A model generated the notes under the pieces. It did not search any database. It saw only the letters and a program-made list of their open reading frames with translations, and was not told where the DNA came from. The position numbers and the translations under genes were made by a program. A DNA stretch of 39,123 nt from an uncultured Bacilli bacterium (lineage in GTDB: Bacteria; Bacillota_I; Bacilli_A; RFN20; CAG-826), in contig CALVXH010000006.1 of the NCBI GenBank assembly GCA_944368945.1, forward strand, positions 1 through 39,123, written 5' to 3'. Below are positions 31,714 through 39,123 of this stretch, piece after piece. Each line of letters starts with the position of its first letter. Within the stretch, counting starts at the first letter, position 1.

Positions 31714-34659
31714 ATGAAAAGAACAACGGCAGTTATAAGCTTTTCTGCAATGATATTATTAGCTTCAATTGTGGCAGTTGGAAACACTGTTGCATTTGCA
31801 AATGGGGGTGTTATTGACTTATATTTATCTAACTCGTCAATAAATTATGATAGTGAAGAAGCTCAACAAGCTTTAACTCTTGGCAAAAATCTTGCTCAAG
31901 AAATATGTGAGAATGGAGACGTTTTATTAAAGAATAATGGTACTTTACCATTAGCAACTGATGATAATACTTTTAAAGTAAATATCTTTGGTTGGGGTGG
32001 ATCTGATAATGGATTTATGTATCAAGGCGGAGGAAGTAGTGAAGGAGGATACTCTGGAGATAAGGTATCCTTATATCAAGCTTTTAGAAACTATGGCTTC
32101 GAAATTAATGAAGATTTAGCTAATGCATATAATTCTTTATCATATCGTAGAGAAGGTGCTCCAGATTCTAATCAACATTCAACTTATTATAGAACATATG
32201 AACCAGGAGAGGATTTTTATACTGAAGATAGAATGAAAGATGCAGTGAACTTTAGTGATACTGCAATTATAGTAATTTCAAGAAGAGCTACTGAAGGTGA
32301 TGATTTACCAAAAGTAAGTTATGATGAAAATGGTAACGCTGATGAATCAAGAAACTATTTAGCATTAACCAAAAAAGAGGAATTACTCGTCGAAAAAGTT
32401 ACGGAAAATTTTGATAAAGTAATTTGTTTAATTAATACACCATCAACAATGGAATTAGGCTTTTTAGATAATCCAAAAATTGATGCTGCAATGTTTATTG
32501 GCTATCCAGGATATTATGGCACAGCAGCAATTCCTGAGATTTTAACTGGAGAAGTTAATCCTAGTGGACATATGGTTGATACCTCTGCTTATTCTTTAGC
32601 GAGTGCCCCAAGTTATGTTAATTCTGGTAGTGATGCCTCACAAACATATAGCGGAAAAGGTGGCCACTATAAAGATTATGCCGAAAATATTTATGTTGGA
32701 TATAAATGGTATGAAACAGCAGATGAAGAAGGGTATTTTGATGATGTCACATTAGAACAATATGGAGAAACAAAGACTGGTTATGATGCTGTTGTTCAAT
32801 TCCCATTTGGCTATGGGTTAAGTTATACAACATTTAGTTGGACTTTGGATTCTGTTAAAAATCAAGACGGCAAAGATGTTTCTATTAATAGCACATTAGA
32901 CAAAGATGAAGTTTTAAAATTTAGTTTATGGGTTGAAAATACTGGAGATGTAGCTGGAAAAGATGTTGCACAATTATATTACTCAGCTCCATATACTAAA
33001 GGAGGAATTGAAAAAGCCTCGCAAAACTTAATTGGTTTCCAAAAAACTGAGTTACTTGAACCAGGTAAAGGACAATATTTAACCTTTGAAGTTAAGGTTA
33101 GTGATATGTCAAGTTATGATACTTATGATAGTAACAACAATGGTTTCATGGGATATGAATTAGAAGAAGGAAATTATACATTATCATTTAGAACTGATTC
33201 TCATACAGTAAAAGAAGATAGTGTTTTAGGTGGACTTTCATATAGTTATAAAGTGCCTGAAGGTGGTTATAAATATGAAACAGATACAACTACTAATAAT
33301 GAAGTAAAAAACCGTTTTACAACTTATACTAATAAAATTAGTGGTGCTTCATCAACTAGTAGTGAATCACAAAGCTTATACGCAATGTCAATTGATGGAA
33401 ATGATGCAGATACTGACTATAATCAAAATATAACATATTTATCTAGAAGTGATTTCGAAGGTACATTCCCACAAAGAACTGAACAAAGAAATATGTCTGA
33501 CAAAATGTGGAATAATGTTTTCTTAGTTCATGATCCAATTAATAACGAAGATGATGTTATGCCAAAAGTTGGTTCAAAAGACACTTCTTGGACATTAGAT
33601 GATGTTAAAGGCTTAGATTATGATGATCCAAAATGGGATGAACTAATTTCGCAATTAACAATTGAAGAATTACAAAATTTGAGCGCAAATGGTGGTTTTG
33701 GAACTATTTCTATTCAATCGATTAACAAAGGTCGTTGTGTTGATAGTGATGGTGGAACTGGATTTACAAGTGGTGTTGCTACAGGAGATGGTGGACACGC
33801 TACAAAATATCCAGCTGCAAACGTGCTTGCTTCAACTTGGGATTGGAAAGAAGCATATAAATGGGGACATGCTATTGGTGAAGAAGGAAAAGCTCTTGGC
33901 ATTAATGGGTGGTATGCTCCAGGATGTAATATTCATAGATCTCCATTAGGTGGAAGAAACTTTGAGTACTTCAGTGAAGATGGTTATATGGCAGGTGAAT
34001 TTGTTGCTAATACTGTCAAGGCTTGTACTGAAAATGGTGTTTATGCTTATTTAAAACATTTTGCTGGAAATGATACAGATGAAGGTAGAAACGGTCAATT
34101 TATTTGGATGACTGAACAATCATTAAGAGAAATTTGGGCTAAACCAGGTGAAATCGCAACTAAAGAGGGCAAAGCTAACGCAATGATGATTTCCGTTGAT
34201 AGAGTTGGTGGAACAAGAGCTACAGGTAGTTATTCTTTATTAACATCATTATTAAGAGATGAATGGGGATTTAGAGGAAGTACAATTACTGACTACTATC
34301 AAGCTGGTAATGTTAATGATCTTGATGAAGGCATAAGAGCTGGAAATGATTTAGCTTTATTACCAAATGGATCAAGAACAGTATTTGCTGATTGGAGCAA
34401 TCCAAGTGCAACAAGTGTAATAGCTTTACAAAATGCTGCTCATAATATTCTTTATACATATATAGATACAATTTATAGAACAGAAAAATTTACTGGTATT
34501 GATATGAGTGAAGAAATTGGATCAAGAACCGAAGACAATAGTGGTAAATGGTGGAGATATGTTCTTATTGGATTAGATTCAGCAATTGGTGTTGGATTCG
34601 CAACATGGGCTGGATTATGTATCTATTTAACATGGTTTAAGAAAAAGAAGGTAAACTAA
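31714..34659 (+). CDS. Second membrane-anchored GH3 glycosidase with permuted domain order
   Basis: A 981-residue relative of the GH3 at 143, with the same inverted order. An N-terminal hydrophobic anchor or signal (about 6-29) precedes the alpha/beta domain with the likely acid/base Glu194 (SRRATEGDD). A fibronectin-III-like domain (AGKDVAQLYYSAPY) follows, then the TIM barrel with the probable nucleophile Asp860 (GSTITDYYQAG). After the barrel comes a transmembrane helix in WWRYVLIGLDSAIGVGFATWAGL and a KKKK tail. The barrel's substrate loop reads KHFAGNDTDEGRN, against KHFALNNQEIHRE in the first enzyme, so specificities probably differ. AAAGGA precedes the ATG. It lies between the Ig/CBM lipoprotein and a small membrane protein one base downstream, all one operon. 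Confidence 0.9.
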   Translation: MKRTTAVISFSAMILLASIVAVGNTVAFANGGVIDLYLSNSSINYDSEEAQQALTLGKNLAQEICENGDVLLKNNGTLPLATDDNTFKVNIFGWGGSDNGFMYQGGGSSEGGYSGDKVSLYQAFRNYGFEINEDLANAYNSLSYRREGAPDSNQHSTYYRTYEPGEDFYTEDRMKDAVNFSDTAIIVISRRATEGDDLPKVSYDENGNADESRNYLALTKKEELLVEKVTENFDKVICLINTPSTMELGFLDNPKIDAAMFIGYPGYYGTAAIPEILTGEVNPSGHMVDTSAYSLASAPSYVNSGSDASQTYSGKGGHYKDYAENIYVGYKWYETADEEGYFDDVTLEQYGETKTGYDAVVQFPFGYGLSYTTFSWTLDSVKNQDGKDVSINSTLDKDEVLKFSLWVENTGDVAGKDVAQLYYSAPYTKGGIEKASQNLIGFQKTELLEPGKGQYLTFEVKVSDMSSYDTYDSNNNGFMGYELEEGNYTLSFRTDSHTVKEDSVLGGLSYSYKVPEGGYKYETDTTTNNEVKNRFTTYTNKISGASSTSSESQSLYAMSIDGNDADTDYNQNITYLSRSDFEGTFPQRTEQRNMSDKMWNNVFLVHDPINNEDDVMPKVGSKDTSWTLDDVKGLDYDDPKWDELISQLTIEELQNLSANGGFGTISIQSINKGRCVDSDGGTGFTSGVATGDGGHATKYPAANVLASTWDWKEAYKWGHAIGEEGKALGINGWYAPGCNIHRSPLGGRNFEYFSEDGYMAGEFVANTVKACTENGVYAYLKHFAGNDTDEGRNGQFIWMTEQSLREIWAKPGEIATKEGKANAMMISVDRVGGTRATGSYSLLTSLLRDEWGFRGSTITDYYQAGNVNDLDEGIRAGNDLALLPNGSRTVFADWSNPSATSVIALQNAAHNILYTYIDTIYRTEKFTGIDMSEEIGSRTEDNSGKWWRYVLIGLDSAIGVGFATWAGLCIYLTWFKKKKVN

Positions 34660-34660
34660 T

Positions 34661-35188
34661 ATGAAGAAAATAAATGAAAACCTTAAATTAACAATATTTC
34701 AAGGAATTGCATCGTTATTAGGAATTTTAAGTATTGTATTTACTTTCATACCTGCTTACTTTGAAGAAAGTCAACCTGATATGTCTATCTTTCAAATAGC
34801 ACTTGGCAATGAAAGAATTCAAACTTCCCCATTACTATTATTTGGATTTGTATTATTGGTTGTTGGTGTCGTTTTATCTCTTAGCTTAGTGGTTATTCTT
34901 TTATTAAAAAAAGGTAATGATTTAATCGAAACTATTTTAGGAGTATCAAGTATTGTATTAATTTTAGTAGGAGCTGTTATATTAACTTGTGCAGTATTTG
35001 TTGCTGGGCTAGATAAATTAAATAGTGAAATAGGATTTGTACAAGGAAGTTGGGGATTTTTAGTTGGCAATTATTTAGTTCCAATATTCGCTTTATTAGC
35101 AATAGGATTTACATACCCATGTGCAATGATTATATTGCATCATAAAGATCTTGAAGATAAAAAGAAGGTTAGTGAAGTAAATAAATAA
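34661..35188 (+). CDS. Small four-helix membrane protein, unknown
   Basis: A 175-residue protein with four predicted transmembrane helices (about 10-32, 55-83, 87-113, 128-152) and a hydrophilic, lysine-rich end. I do not recognise a family. It starts two bases after the GH3 stop, with AAGAAGG inside the GH3 coding end as the ribosome-binding site, so it is co-translated with the glycosidase. A role as partner of the anchored GH3 or as a link to the sensor kinase downstream is conceivable, but nothing in the sequence shows it. Confidence 0.8.
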   Translation: MKKINENLKLTIFQGIASLLGILSIVFTFIPAYFEESQPDMSIFQIALGNERIQTSPLLLFGFVLLVVGVVLSLSLVVILLLKKGNDLIETILGVSSIVLILVGAVILTCAVFVAGLDKLNSEIGFVQGSWGFLVGNYLVPIFALLAIGFTYPCAMIILHHKDLEDKKKVSEVNK

Positions 35189-35194
35189 ACTTAA

Positions 35195-35223
35195 AAGAGC
35201 CCTAGAAAGTTTCTAGGGCTCTT
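35195..35223 (+). terminator. Long hairpin after the second glycan operon, without a T run
   Basis: AAGAGCCCTAGAAA (35195-35208) is complementary to TTTCTAGGGCTCTT (35210-35223), giving a stem of over ten pairs with a tight loop. The plus-strand tail is GCTAGT, not T-rich, so some read-through into the regulator pair is likely. Confidence 0.65.
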
Positions 35224-35268
35224 GCTAGTAAAATATTTATTTGATTAAATTAAATAAGGGCATTAAAA

Positions 35269-35976
35269 ATGATAAAAGTTGCGCTAATTGAAGACGAAAA
35301 ACAAGAACAAGATAAAGAAAAGGAATTTTTTGACCTATTTTCAAAGGAAAATAACATAAAATTTTCTATATCTTCTTTTGAAAATGGAGATCAATTTTTA
35401 TTTAACTTTCAATATGGAAAATTTGATTTAATTTTAATGGATATTGAATTGTCAAGTAACGATAATGGAATACAAGTATCAGAGAAATTAAGACAAATTG
35501 ATAAAGAAGTTATATTGGTTTTTATGACTAATCTTGCTCAATATGCTATAGAAGGCTATAAAGTAAATGCATATGATTATATCGTTAAGCCATTTACATA
35601 TTTTGATTTTAGTCAAAGAATGAGACTGATTGTCGATAATATTAATAGTAAGAGAACAGAAAAAGTATTAATTCAAACTGATGGAGTAAAAATAGTTGTT
35701 GCTATTAAAGATATTTATTATATAGAAGTGGCTAATCATCAAATTATTTATCATACAAGTAAAGGTGATTTTAAAACGTATGGAGCTTTAAAAGATTTAG
35801 AAAAAGATCTTAAATCTTTCAACTTCTCATTATGCAATTCTTGTTTTTTAGTTAATTTAGAGTATGTAGAACGTATTGATGGGTATAATGTTATCGTAAA
35901 TAATACAAAATTACTTATATCCCATCCAAAGCGTAAAAACTTTTTAAAAGAATTAAGTTTATATTTAGGACAATAG
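35269..35976 (+). CDS. LytTR-family response regulator (second copy)
   Basis: A 235-residue paralogue of the regulator at 6366. Receiver domain: Glu8-Asp9, phospho-acceptor Asp58 in LILMDIELSSNDNG and VKPF. LytTR domain: DIYYIEVANHQIIYHT, TYGALKDLEKDL and CNSCFLVNLEYVERIDG. Unlike the first copy it has a recognisable ribosome-binding site (AAGGG, 35256-35260) eight bases before the ATG. The kinase gene begins one base after its stop. It lies right after the Ig/CBM-GH3 operon, the same arrangement as in region A, so that operon is its probable target (inference). Confidence 0.93.
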   Translation: MIKVALIEDEKQEQDKEKEFFDLFSKENNIKFSISSFENGDQFLFNFQYGKFDLILMDIELSSNDNGIQVSEKLRQIDKEVILVFMTNLAQYAIEGYKVNAYDYIVKPFTYFDFSQRMRLIVDNINSKRTEKVLIQTDGVKIVVAIKDIYYIEVANHQIIYHTSKGDFKTYGALKDLEKDLKSFNFSLCNSCFLVNLEYVERIDGYNVIVNNTKLLISHPKRKNFLKELSLYLGQ

Positions 35977-35977
35977 T

Positions 35978-37324
35978 ATGGAATCTCTTTATCCAATAAA
36001 TGGTTTATTTTTCTACAAATTAATTTTCATGGCAGTGCTTTTACTTGGTGAAAGTATGTTCGTTTTTAAACTTGAAAAAAGAAATCATTTTTATCTTAAA
36101 GCTATTATAAGTATTTTTTCGTGTTTACTTTTAGCGTTGGCTTTCCCTATTCCTACAGGGAATGAATTTTACTCAATGATGATGTTCTTTGTTTTATTTG
36201 CTTTTACTTATGCATTTGCTTTTTGGATGTTTAAAGCTGATTGGAGAATGCTTTTATTTTGTTTAATCTGTGGATACACAACAGAGCACATTGCATATGA
36301 AGTATATAGTACATTAACTAGCTTTTTAATTTCTGGTGATTCTAAACCTGGAGGATTATACGACTATAATTCGATTAATATGTTTGATGGACCTCTTGAT
36401 TTTTGTTTATGGATTATCTCATACATTAATATTTATTGGATAATTTTCATTTGTTTCGCTAGAAGGATAGTAAAAGGGCAAGTATTTAGAAGTAATGATG
36501 GATTAAAAGTATTATTAATTGGTGCCTTTTTCATTGTGGTTGATATTGTTATAAATAGTGTAGTTTCGTATTATAGTTCAATTCATTACGAAAGAATATA
36601 TGTAGGTTTTGCAAGTTTATTAAATGTAATTTGCTGTGTATTTGGATTATTATTTATCTTTGAAATGTATTATAGAAGCAATTTAACTCGTGAATACGCA
36701 ATAATGCAAGAAATTAGAAAAGAAGAAAAGAATCAATATGCTGTGTCTAAAGAAACCATTGATCTAATAAATATTAAATGTCATGACTTCAGACATCAAA
36801 TTCGAAAACTAGGTAAAGAACAAAATATCGACGAAAATGCTATTAATAATATTAATAAGTTAATTAAAATTTATGACTCATCCATTAAGACATCTAATAA
36901 TGCATTAAACGTTATCTTAAGTGAAAAATCTTTAACTTGTTCAAAATATGGCATTAATTTTTCATGTATAGCAAATGGAGAATTACTATCTTTTATGAGT
37001 GATGAAGATATCTATTCTTTATTTGGCAATATTTTAGATAATGCGATTGAGGCAGTTAAAAATTTAGATAATGATAAGAAAATAATAACTATCAAAATAA
37101 AATCTGTTGGTAATATGATTTCAATATCTGAAAGAAATGCTTATGAAGGAAACTTGGAATTAGTTGATGGTTTACCTAAATCAAAAAAGCCAAACAGCAG
37201 ATATCATGGCTTTGGCTTAAAGTCGATAAAATTAGTTACTGAAAAATATAATGGAACAATGGAATTATCTATTGATGATAATATGTTTTCTATTAACTTA
37301 CTATTTATAATTAGCAATAATTAA
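35978..37324 (+). CDS. GHKL-family membrane sensor histidine kinase (second copy)
   Basis: A 448-residue sensor paralogous to the one at 7063. The N-terminal half has about six hydrophobic helices and the motif EHIAY near residue 104, matching QHIAY in the first copy. A loop around residues 118-140 (GDSKPGGLYDYNS) is longer than the matching region of the first sensor and may help set ligand choice. The phospho-acceptor is probably His269 in IKCHDFRHQI. The ATPase domain shows LFGNILDNAIEAV and RYHGFGLKSIKLV. It is coupled to its regulator. It ends two bases from a convergent small gene. Confidence 0.92.
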   Translation: MESLYPINGLFFYKLIFMAVLLLGESMFVFKLEKRNHFYLKAIISIFSCLLLALAFPIPTGNEFYSMMMFFVLFAFTYAFAFWMFKADWRMLLFCLICGYTTEHIAYEVYSTLTSFLISGDSKPGGLYDYNSINMFDGPLDFCLWIISYINIYWIIFICFARRIVKGQVFRSNDGLKVLLIGAFFIVVDIVINSVVSYYSSIHYERIYVGFASLLNVICCVFGLLFIFEMYYRSNLTREYAIMQEIRKEEKNQYAVSKETIDLINIKCHDFRHQIRKLGKEQNIDENAINNINKLIKIYDSSIKTSNNALNVILSEKSLTCSKYGINFSCIANGELLSFMSDEDIYSLFGNILDNAIEAVKNLDNDKKIITIKIKSVGNMISISERNAYEGNLELVDGLPKSKKPNSRYHGFGLKSIKLVTEKYNGTMELSIDDNMFSINLLFIISNN

Positions 37325-37326
37325 AA

Positions 37327-37725
37327 CTAGGCTTCAGGGAAATTATTTCCGTTTTTCTTATTAAAAGTAAGCAAATCTAAAGTATTTTCATCTAGATTCT
37401 CTTGTAAGAGGTCATCAAGTTCTTGTTTTGAATTAACTACTTTAAAGTCTATTGCATCTAATTTATTTGGATGAATTAGATTTAAAGAAAAAGCTTCATC
37501 GACTGTTAATTTATCATTTTCTAATATATCAAAATATATAACAATGTTAGGATCTTCTTTTTTCCATTTTGTGAACTCTAAAAAAAGATCAGTCATTTTA
37601 GTGGTTTCGATTGATTTTCCATTTTCCCTTCCATTTAAATAATTGTCATCAAAGGCAACATATTTTCCACTTGGAAGTTCATTGATTCCTTGTAGTATTT
37701 GACTTAAAAAATCTTCCTTATTCAT
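37327..37725 (-). CDS. Small acidic protein of unknown function
   Basis: About 132 residues, no signal peptide, no transmembrane segment, rich in Asp, Glu and Asn. I do not recognise the family. I chose the ATG at 37725, which has a weak AAAGTGA upstream, over an in-frame GTG at 37734 with none. The gene is convergent with the second sensor kinase (two-base gap) and divergent from the dTDP-glucose dehydratase. It may be a lineage-specific protein unrelated to its neighbours. Confidence 0.65.
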   Translation of the reverse strand: MNKEDFLSQILQGINELPSGKYVAFDDNYLNGRENGKSIETTKMTDLFLEFTKWKKEDPNIVIYFDILENDKLTVDEAFSLNLIHPNKLDAIDFKVVNSKQELDDLLQENLDENTLDLLTFNKKNGNNFPEA

Positions 37726-37834
37726 AATGTTCACTTTGATAATACACTAATTTTTATTTCTTGCAATGTAATAAATTACTTTTAATCCTAATTATTAAAT
37801 ATTAGAATAATAAAGAAAAGAAAAGGGGATGCTT

Positions 37835-38848
37835 ATGGCGAAATTTTTAGTAACTGGCGGAGCAGGCTTTATTGGAGGCAATTTCCTTCACATTATGGTT
37901 AATAGATATCCTAATGATGAATATGTTTGCCTTGATGCCTTAACTTATGCTGGTAATATGGAAACTCTTGAACCAATTTTAAATAAACCTAATTTTAAAT
38001 TTGTTCATGAAAACATTTGTAATAGAGAAGGTGTTTTTAAACTCTTTGAAAAAGAACACTTTGATTACGTTATTAACTTTGCAGCTGAAAGTCATGTTGA
38101 TAGAAGTATTGAAGATCCAGAAATCTTTTTAAGAACAAACATTTTAGGAACAGCTGTTTTAATGGATGCATGTAGAAAATACGGAATTAAAAGATTCCAC
38201 CAAGTTTCTACTGATGAAGTTTATGGAGATTTGCCTTTAGATAGAAAAGATCTTTTCTTTACTGAATCAACTCCATTACATACTTCGAGTCCATATAGTG
38301 CTTCAAAAGCAAGTGCTGATTTACTTGTTTTAGCATATCATAGAACATTTAAGTTACCTGTAACTATTTCTAGATGTTCAAATAACTATGGACCTTACCA
38401 ATTCCCTGAAAAGTTAATTCCATTAATGATTCAAAAAGCTTCTAGAGATGAAGCTTTACCAGTTTATGGAAACGGAAGTAATGTTAGAGATTGGCTTTAT
38501 GTTGGAGACCACTGTAACGCAATTGATTTAATTGTTCGTAATGGTAAAGATGGTGAAGTCTATAACGTTGGTGGACATAACGAAAAAACTAATCTTGAAG
38601 TTGTTAAAACAATTTTAAGTGCATTAAATAAACCAGAAACTTTAATTAATTATGTAAAAGATAGACCAGGTCATGATTTAAGATATGCAATTGATCCTAA
38701 AAAGATTGAAACTGAACTTGGCTGGAAACCAGAACATAACTTTAAAACAGGTATTGCTGCTACGATTAAATGGAACCTTGAAAATACAAAATGGTTACAT
38801 AATGTCGAAAGTGGTGAATACATGAATTGGATGAAAAAGCATTATTAA
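37835..38848 (+). CDS. rfbB: dTDP-glucose 4,6-dehydratase
   Basis: Converts dTDP-glucose to dTDP-4-keto-6-deoxyglucose, the second step of dTDP-rhamnose synthesis. Extended SDR fold: NAD motif GGAGFIGG at the N terminus, NFAAESHVDRS, STDEVYGDL, YSASKAS (Tyr/Lys pair), SRCSNNYGPYQFPEKLIP and RDWLYVGDH are characteristic of RmlB/RfbB. At about 338 residues it has the normal length. AGGGG ends directly before the first ATG (37829), so the ATG at 37835, six bases further on, is the likely start. The other rhamnose genes are not in the window. A terminator follows, so it appears to end its transcript. Confidence 0.93.
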   Translation: MAKFLVTGGAGFIGGNFLHIMVNRYPNDEYVCLDALTYAGNMETLEPILNKPNFKFVHENICNREGVFKLFEKEHFDYVINFAAESHVDRSIEDPEIFLRTNILGTAVLMDACRKYGIKRFHQVSTDEVYGDLPLDRKDLFFTESTPLHTSSPYSASKASADLLVLAYHRTFKLPVTISRCSNNYGPYQFPEKLIPLMIQKASRDEALPVYGNGSNVRDWLYVGDHCNAIDLIVRNGKDGEVYNVGGHNEKTNLEVVKTILSALNKPETLINYVKDRPGHDLRYAIDPKKIETELGWKPEHNFKTGIAATIKWNLENTKWLHNVESGEYMNWMKKHY

Positions 38849-38866
38849 TTGTTATTTTAAAGATTT

Positions 38867-38899
38867 AGACTATCGACAACTATGTTGGTAGTCTTTTTT
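38867..38899 (+). terminator. Terminator after rfbB
   Basis: AGACTATC (38867-38874) pairs with GGTAGTCT (38887-38894) with one G-T pair, followed by five T. Confidence 0.8.
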
Positions 38900-38987
38900 A
38901 TTAGCAAATTAACTAACTAAAAGTGCCTAAATTATGTTAAATTATTAATACTTAAGTTTCGCTACTCAATATAAGTAATAATCAAAA

Positions 38988-39011
38988 AAAAGCCCGATTT
39001 TATGGGCTTTT
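38988..39011. terminator. Bidirectional hairpin near the right edge
   Basis: AAAAGCCC (38988-38995) and GGGCTTTT (39004-39011) flank an eight-base loop, with A and T runs on both sides. On the minus strand it would end a gene lying beyond the window. The remaining bases to 39123 show no gene; a TATAAT near the end (39113-39118) may be a -10 box of the next gene. Confidence 0.65.
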
Positions 39012-39123
39012 AAAAATGGTTTGTCGGAATTGGCTTAGAGAAAACGTGTATACGTCAAAAAATTACACATATAAAAAAGAAAAAAGATAATCAGTTTAGT
39101 TATAGTTTAGTACTATAATTTCT

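Noticed and set aside
33689-33949. 86-residue plus-strand ORF within the second GH3
   Set aside because: It overlaps the conserved TIM barrel coding sequence in another frame.
39033-39056. ACGT/GTATAC palindromic words near the right edge considered as a recombination or attachment site
   Set aside because: Short and imperfect, with no integrase, tRNA or mobile gene nearby.
1-39123. Mycoplasma-type genetic code (TGA as Trp)
   Set aside because: Tryptophan is encoded by TGG throughout, and the NagA gene ends properly at TGA (22999-23001), overlapping the next start.

Overview
The window is low-GC DNA with AGA as the main arginine codon. Tryptophan is read from TGG and at least one gene ends in TGA (NagA), so the code is the ordinary bacterial one, not the Mycoplasma one. 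Strong Shine-Dalgarno sites, lipoprotein signals, cre-like operators, an M-box leader and LytTR/GHKL two-component systems point to a Bacilli-like Firmicute (Erysipelotrichia/Acholeplasma-like, RF39-like or similar). The enzymes suggest a host- or gut-associated plant-glycan degrader. No rRNA, tRNA, CRISPR array or mobile element was seen.

Region A (1-11.1 kb) is a beta-glucan module. A cre-like site precedes a domain-permuted, doubly membrane-anchored GH3 glycosidase and a lichenase-type GH16 lipoprotein with four unassigned repeats. A terminator follows. Next come a LytTR response regulator (apparently leaderless), a GHKL sensor kinase and a large surface lipoprotein that ends in eight prolines.

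Region B (11.1-25.4 kb) is a sugar-metabolism region. It starts with a structured intergenic stretch, an ECF-transporter S component and an overlapping P-loop kinase. A six-gene operon follows: triosephosphate-isomerase-like, LarA-like and NagB-like enzymes, then a NitT/TauT-type ABC transporter (permease, ATPase, binding lipoprotein). Around it lie a TauE/SafE-type permease, a DeoR-family regulator, an aldose-1-epimerase-like protein, an NagA-PFK operon and a class II aldolase. The LarA-like and NagB-like proteins each lack a hallmark active-site residue of their family, and the TIM-like protein has rebuilt phosphate-binding loops. I read this as a possible undescribed sugar, amino-sugar or sugar-acid catabolic pathway; its substrate is not established.

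Region C (25.5-28.4 kb) is an MgtA-type magnesium P-type ATPase on the minus strand behind an M-box riboswitch with its own terminator.

Region D (28.6-37.3 kb) is a second glycan module: a perfect cre palindrome, a lipoprotein of six Ig-like and three CBM-like domains, a second permuted GH3, a small membrane protein and a second LytTR/GHKL pair. It mirrors region A. The window ends with a small unknown protein and a dTDP-glucose 4,6-dehydratase.

Inferred working model: surface enzymes and binding lipoproteins degrade beta-glucan-like polymers. Catabolite repression and two dedicated membrane sensors control the two surface modules. The central region takes up and processes a different sugar-derived compound under the DeoR-family regulator.
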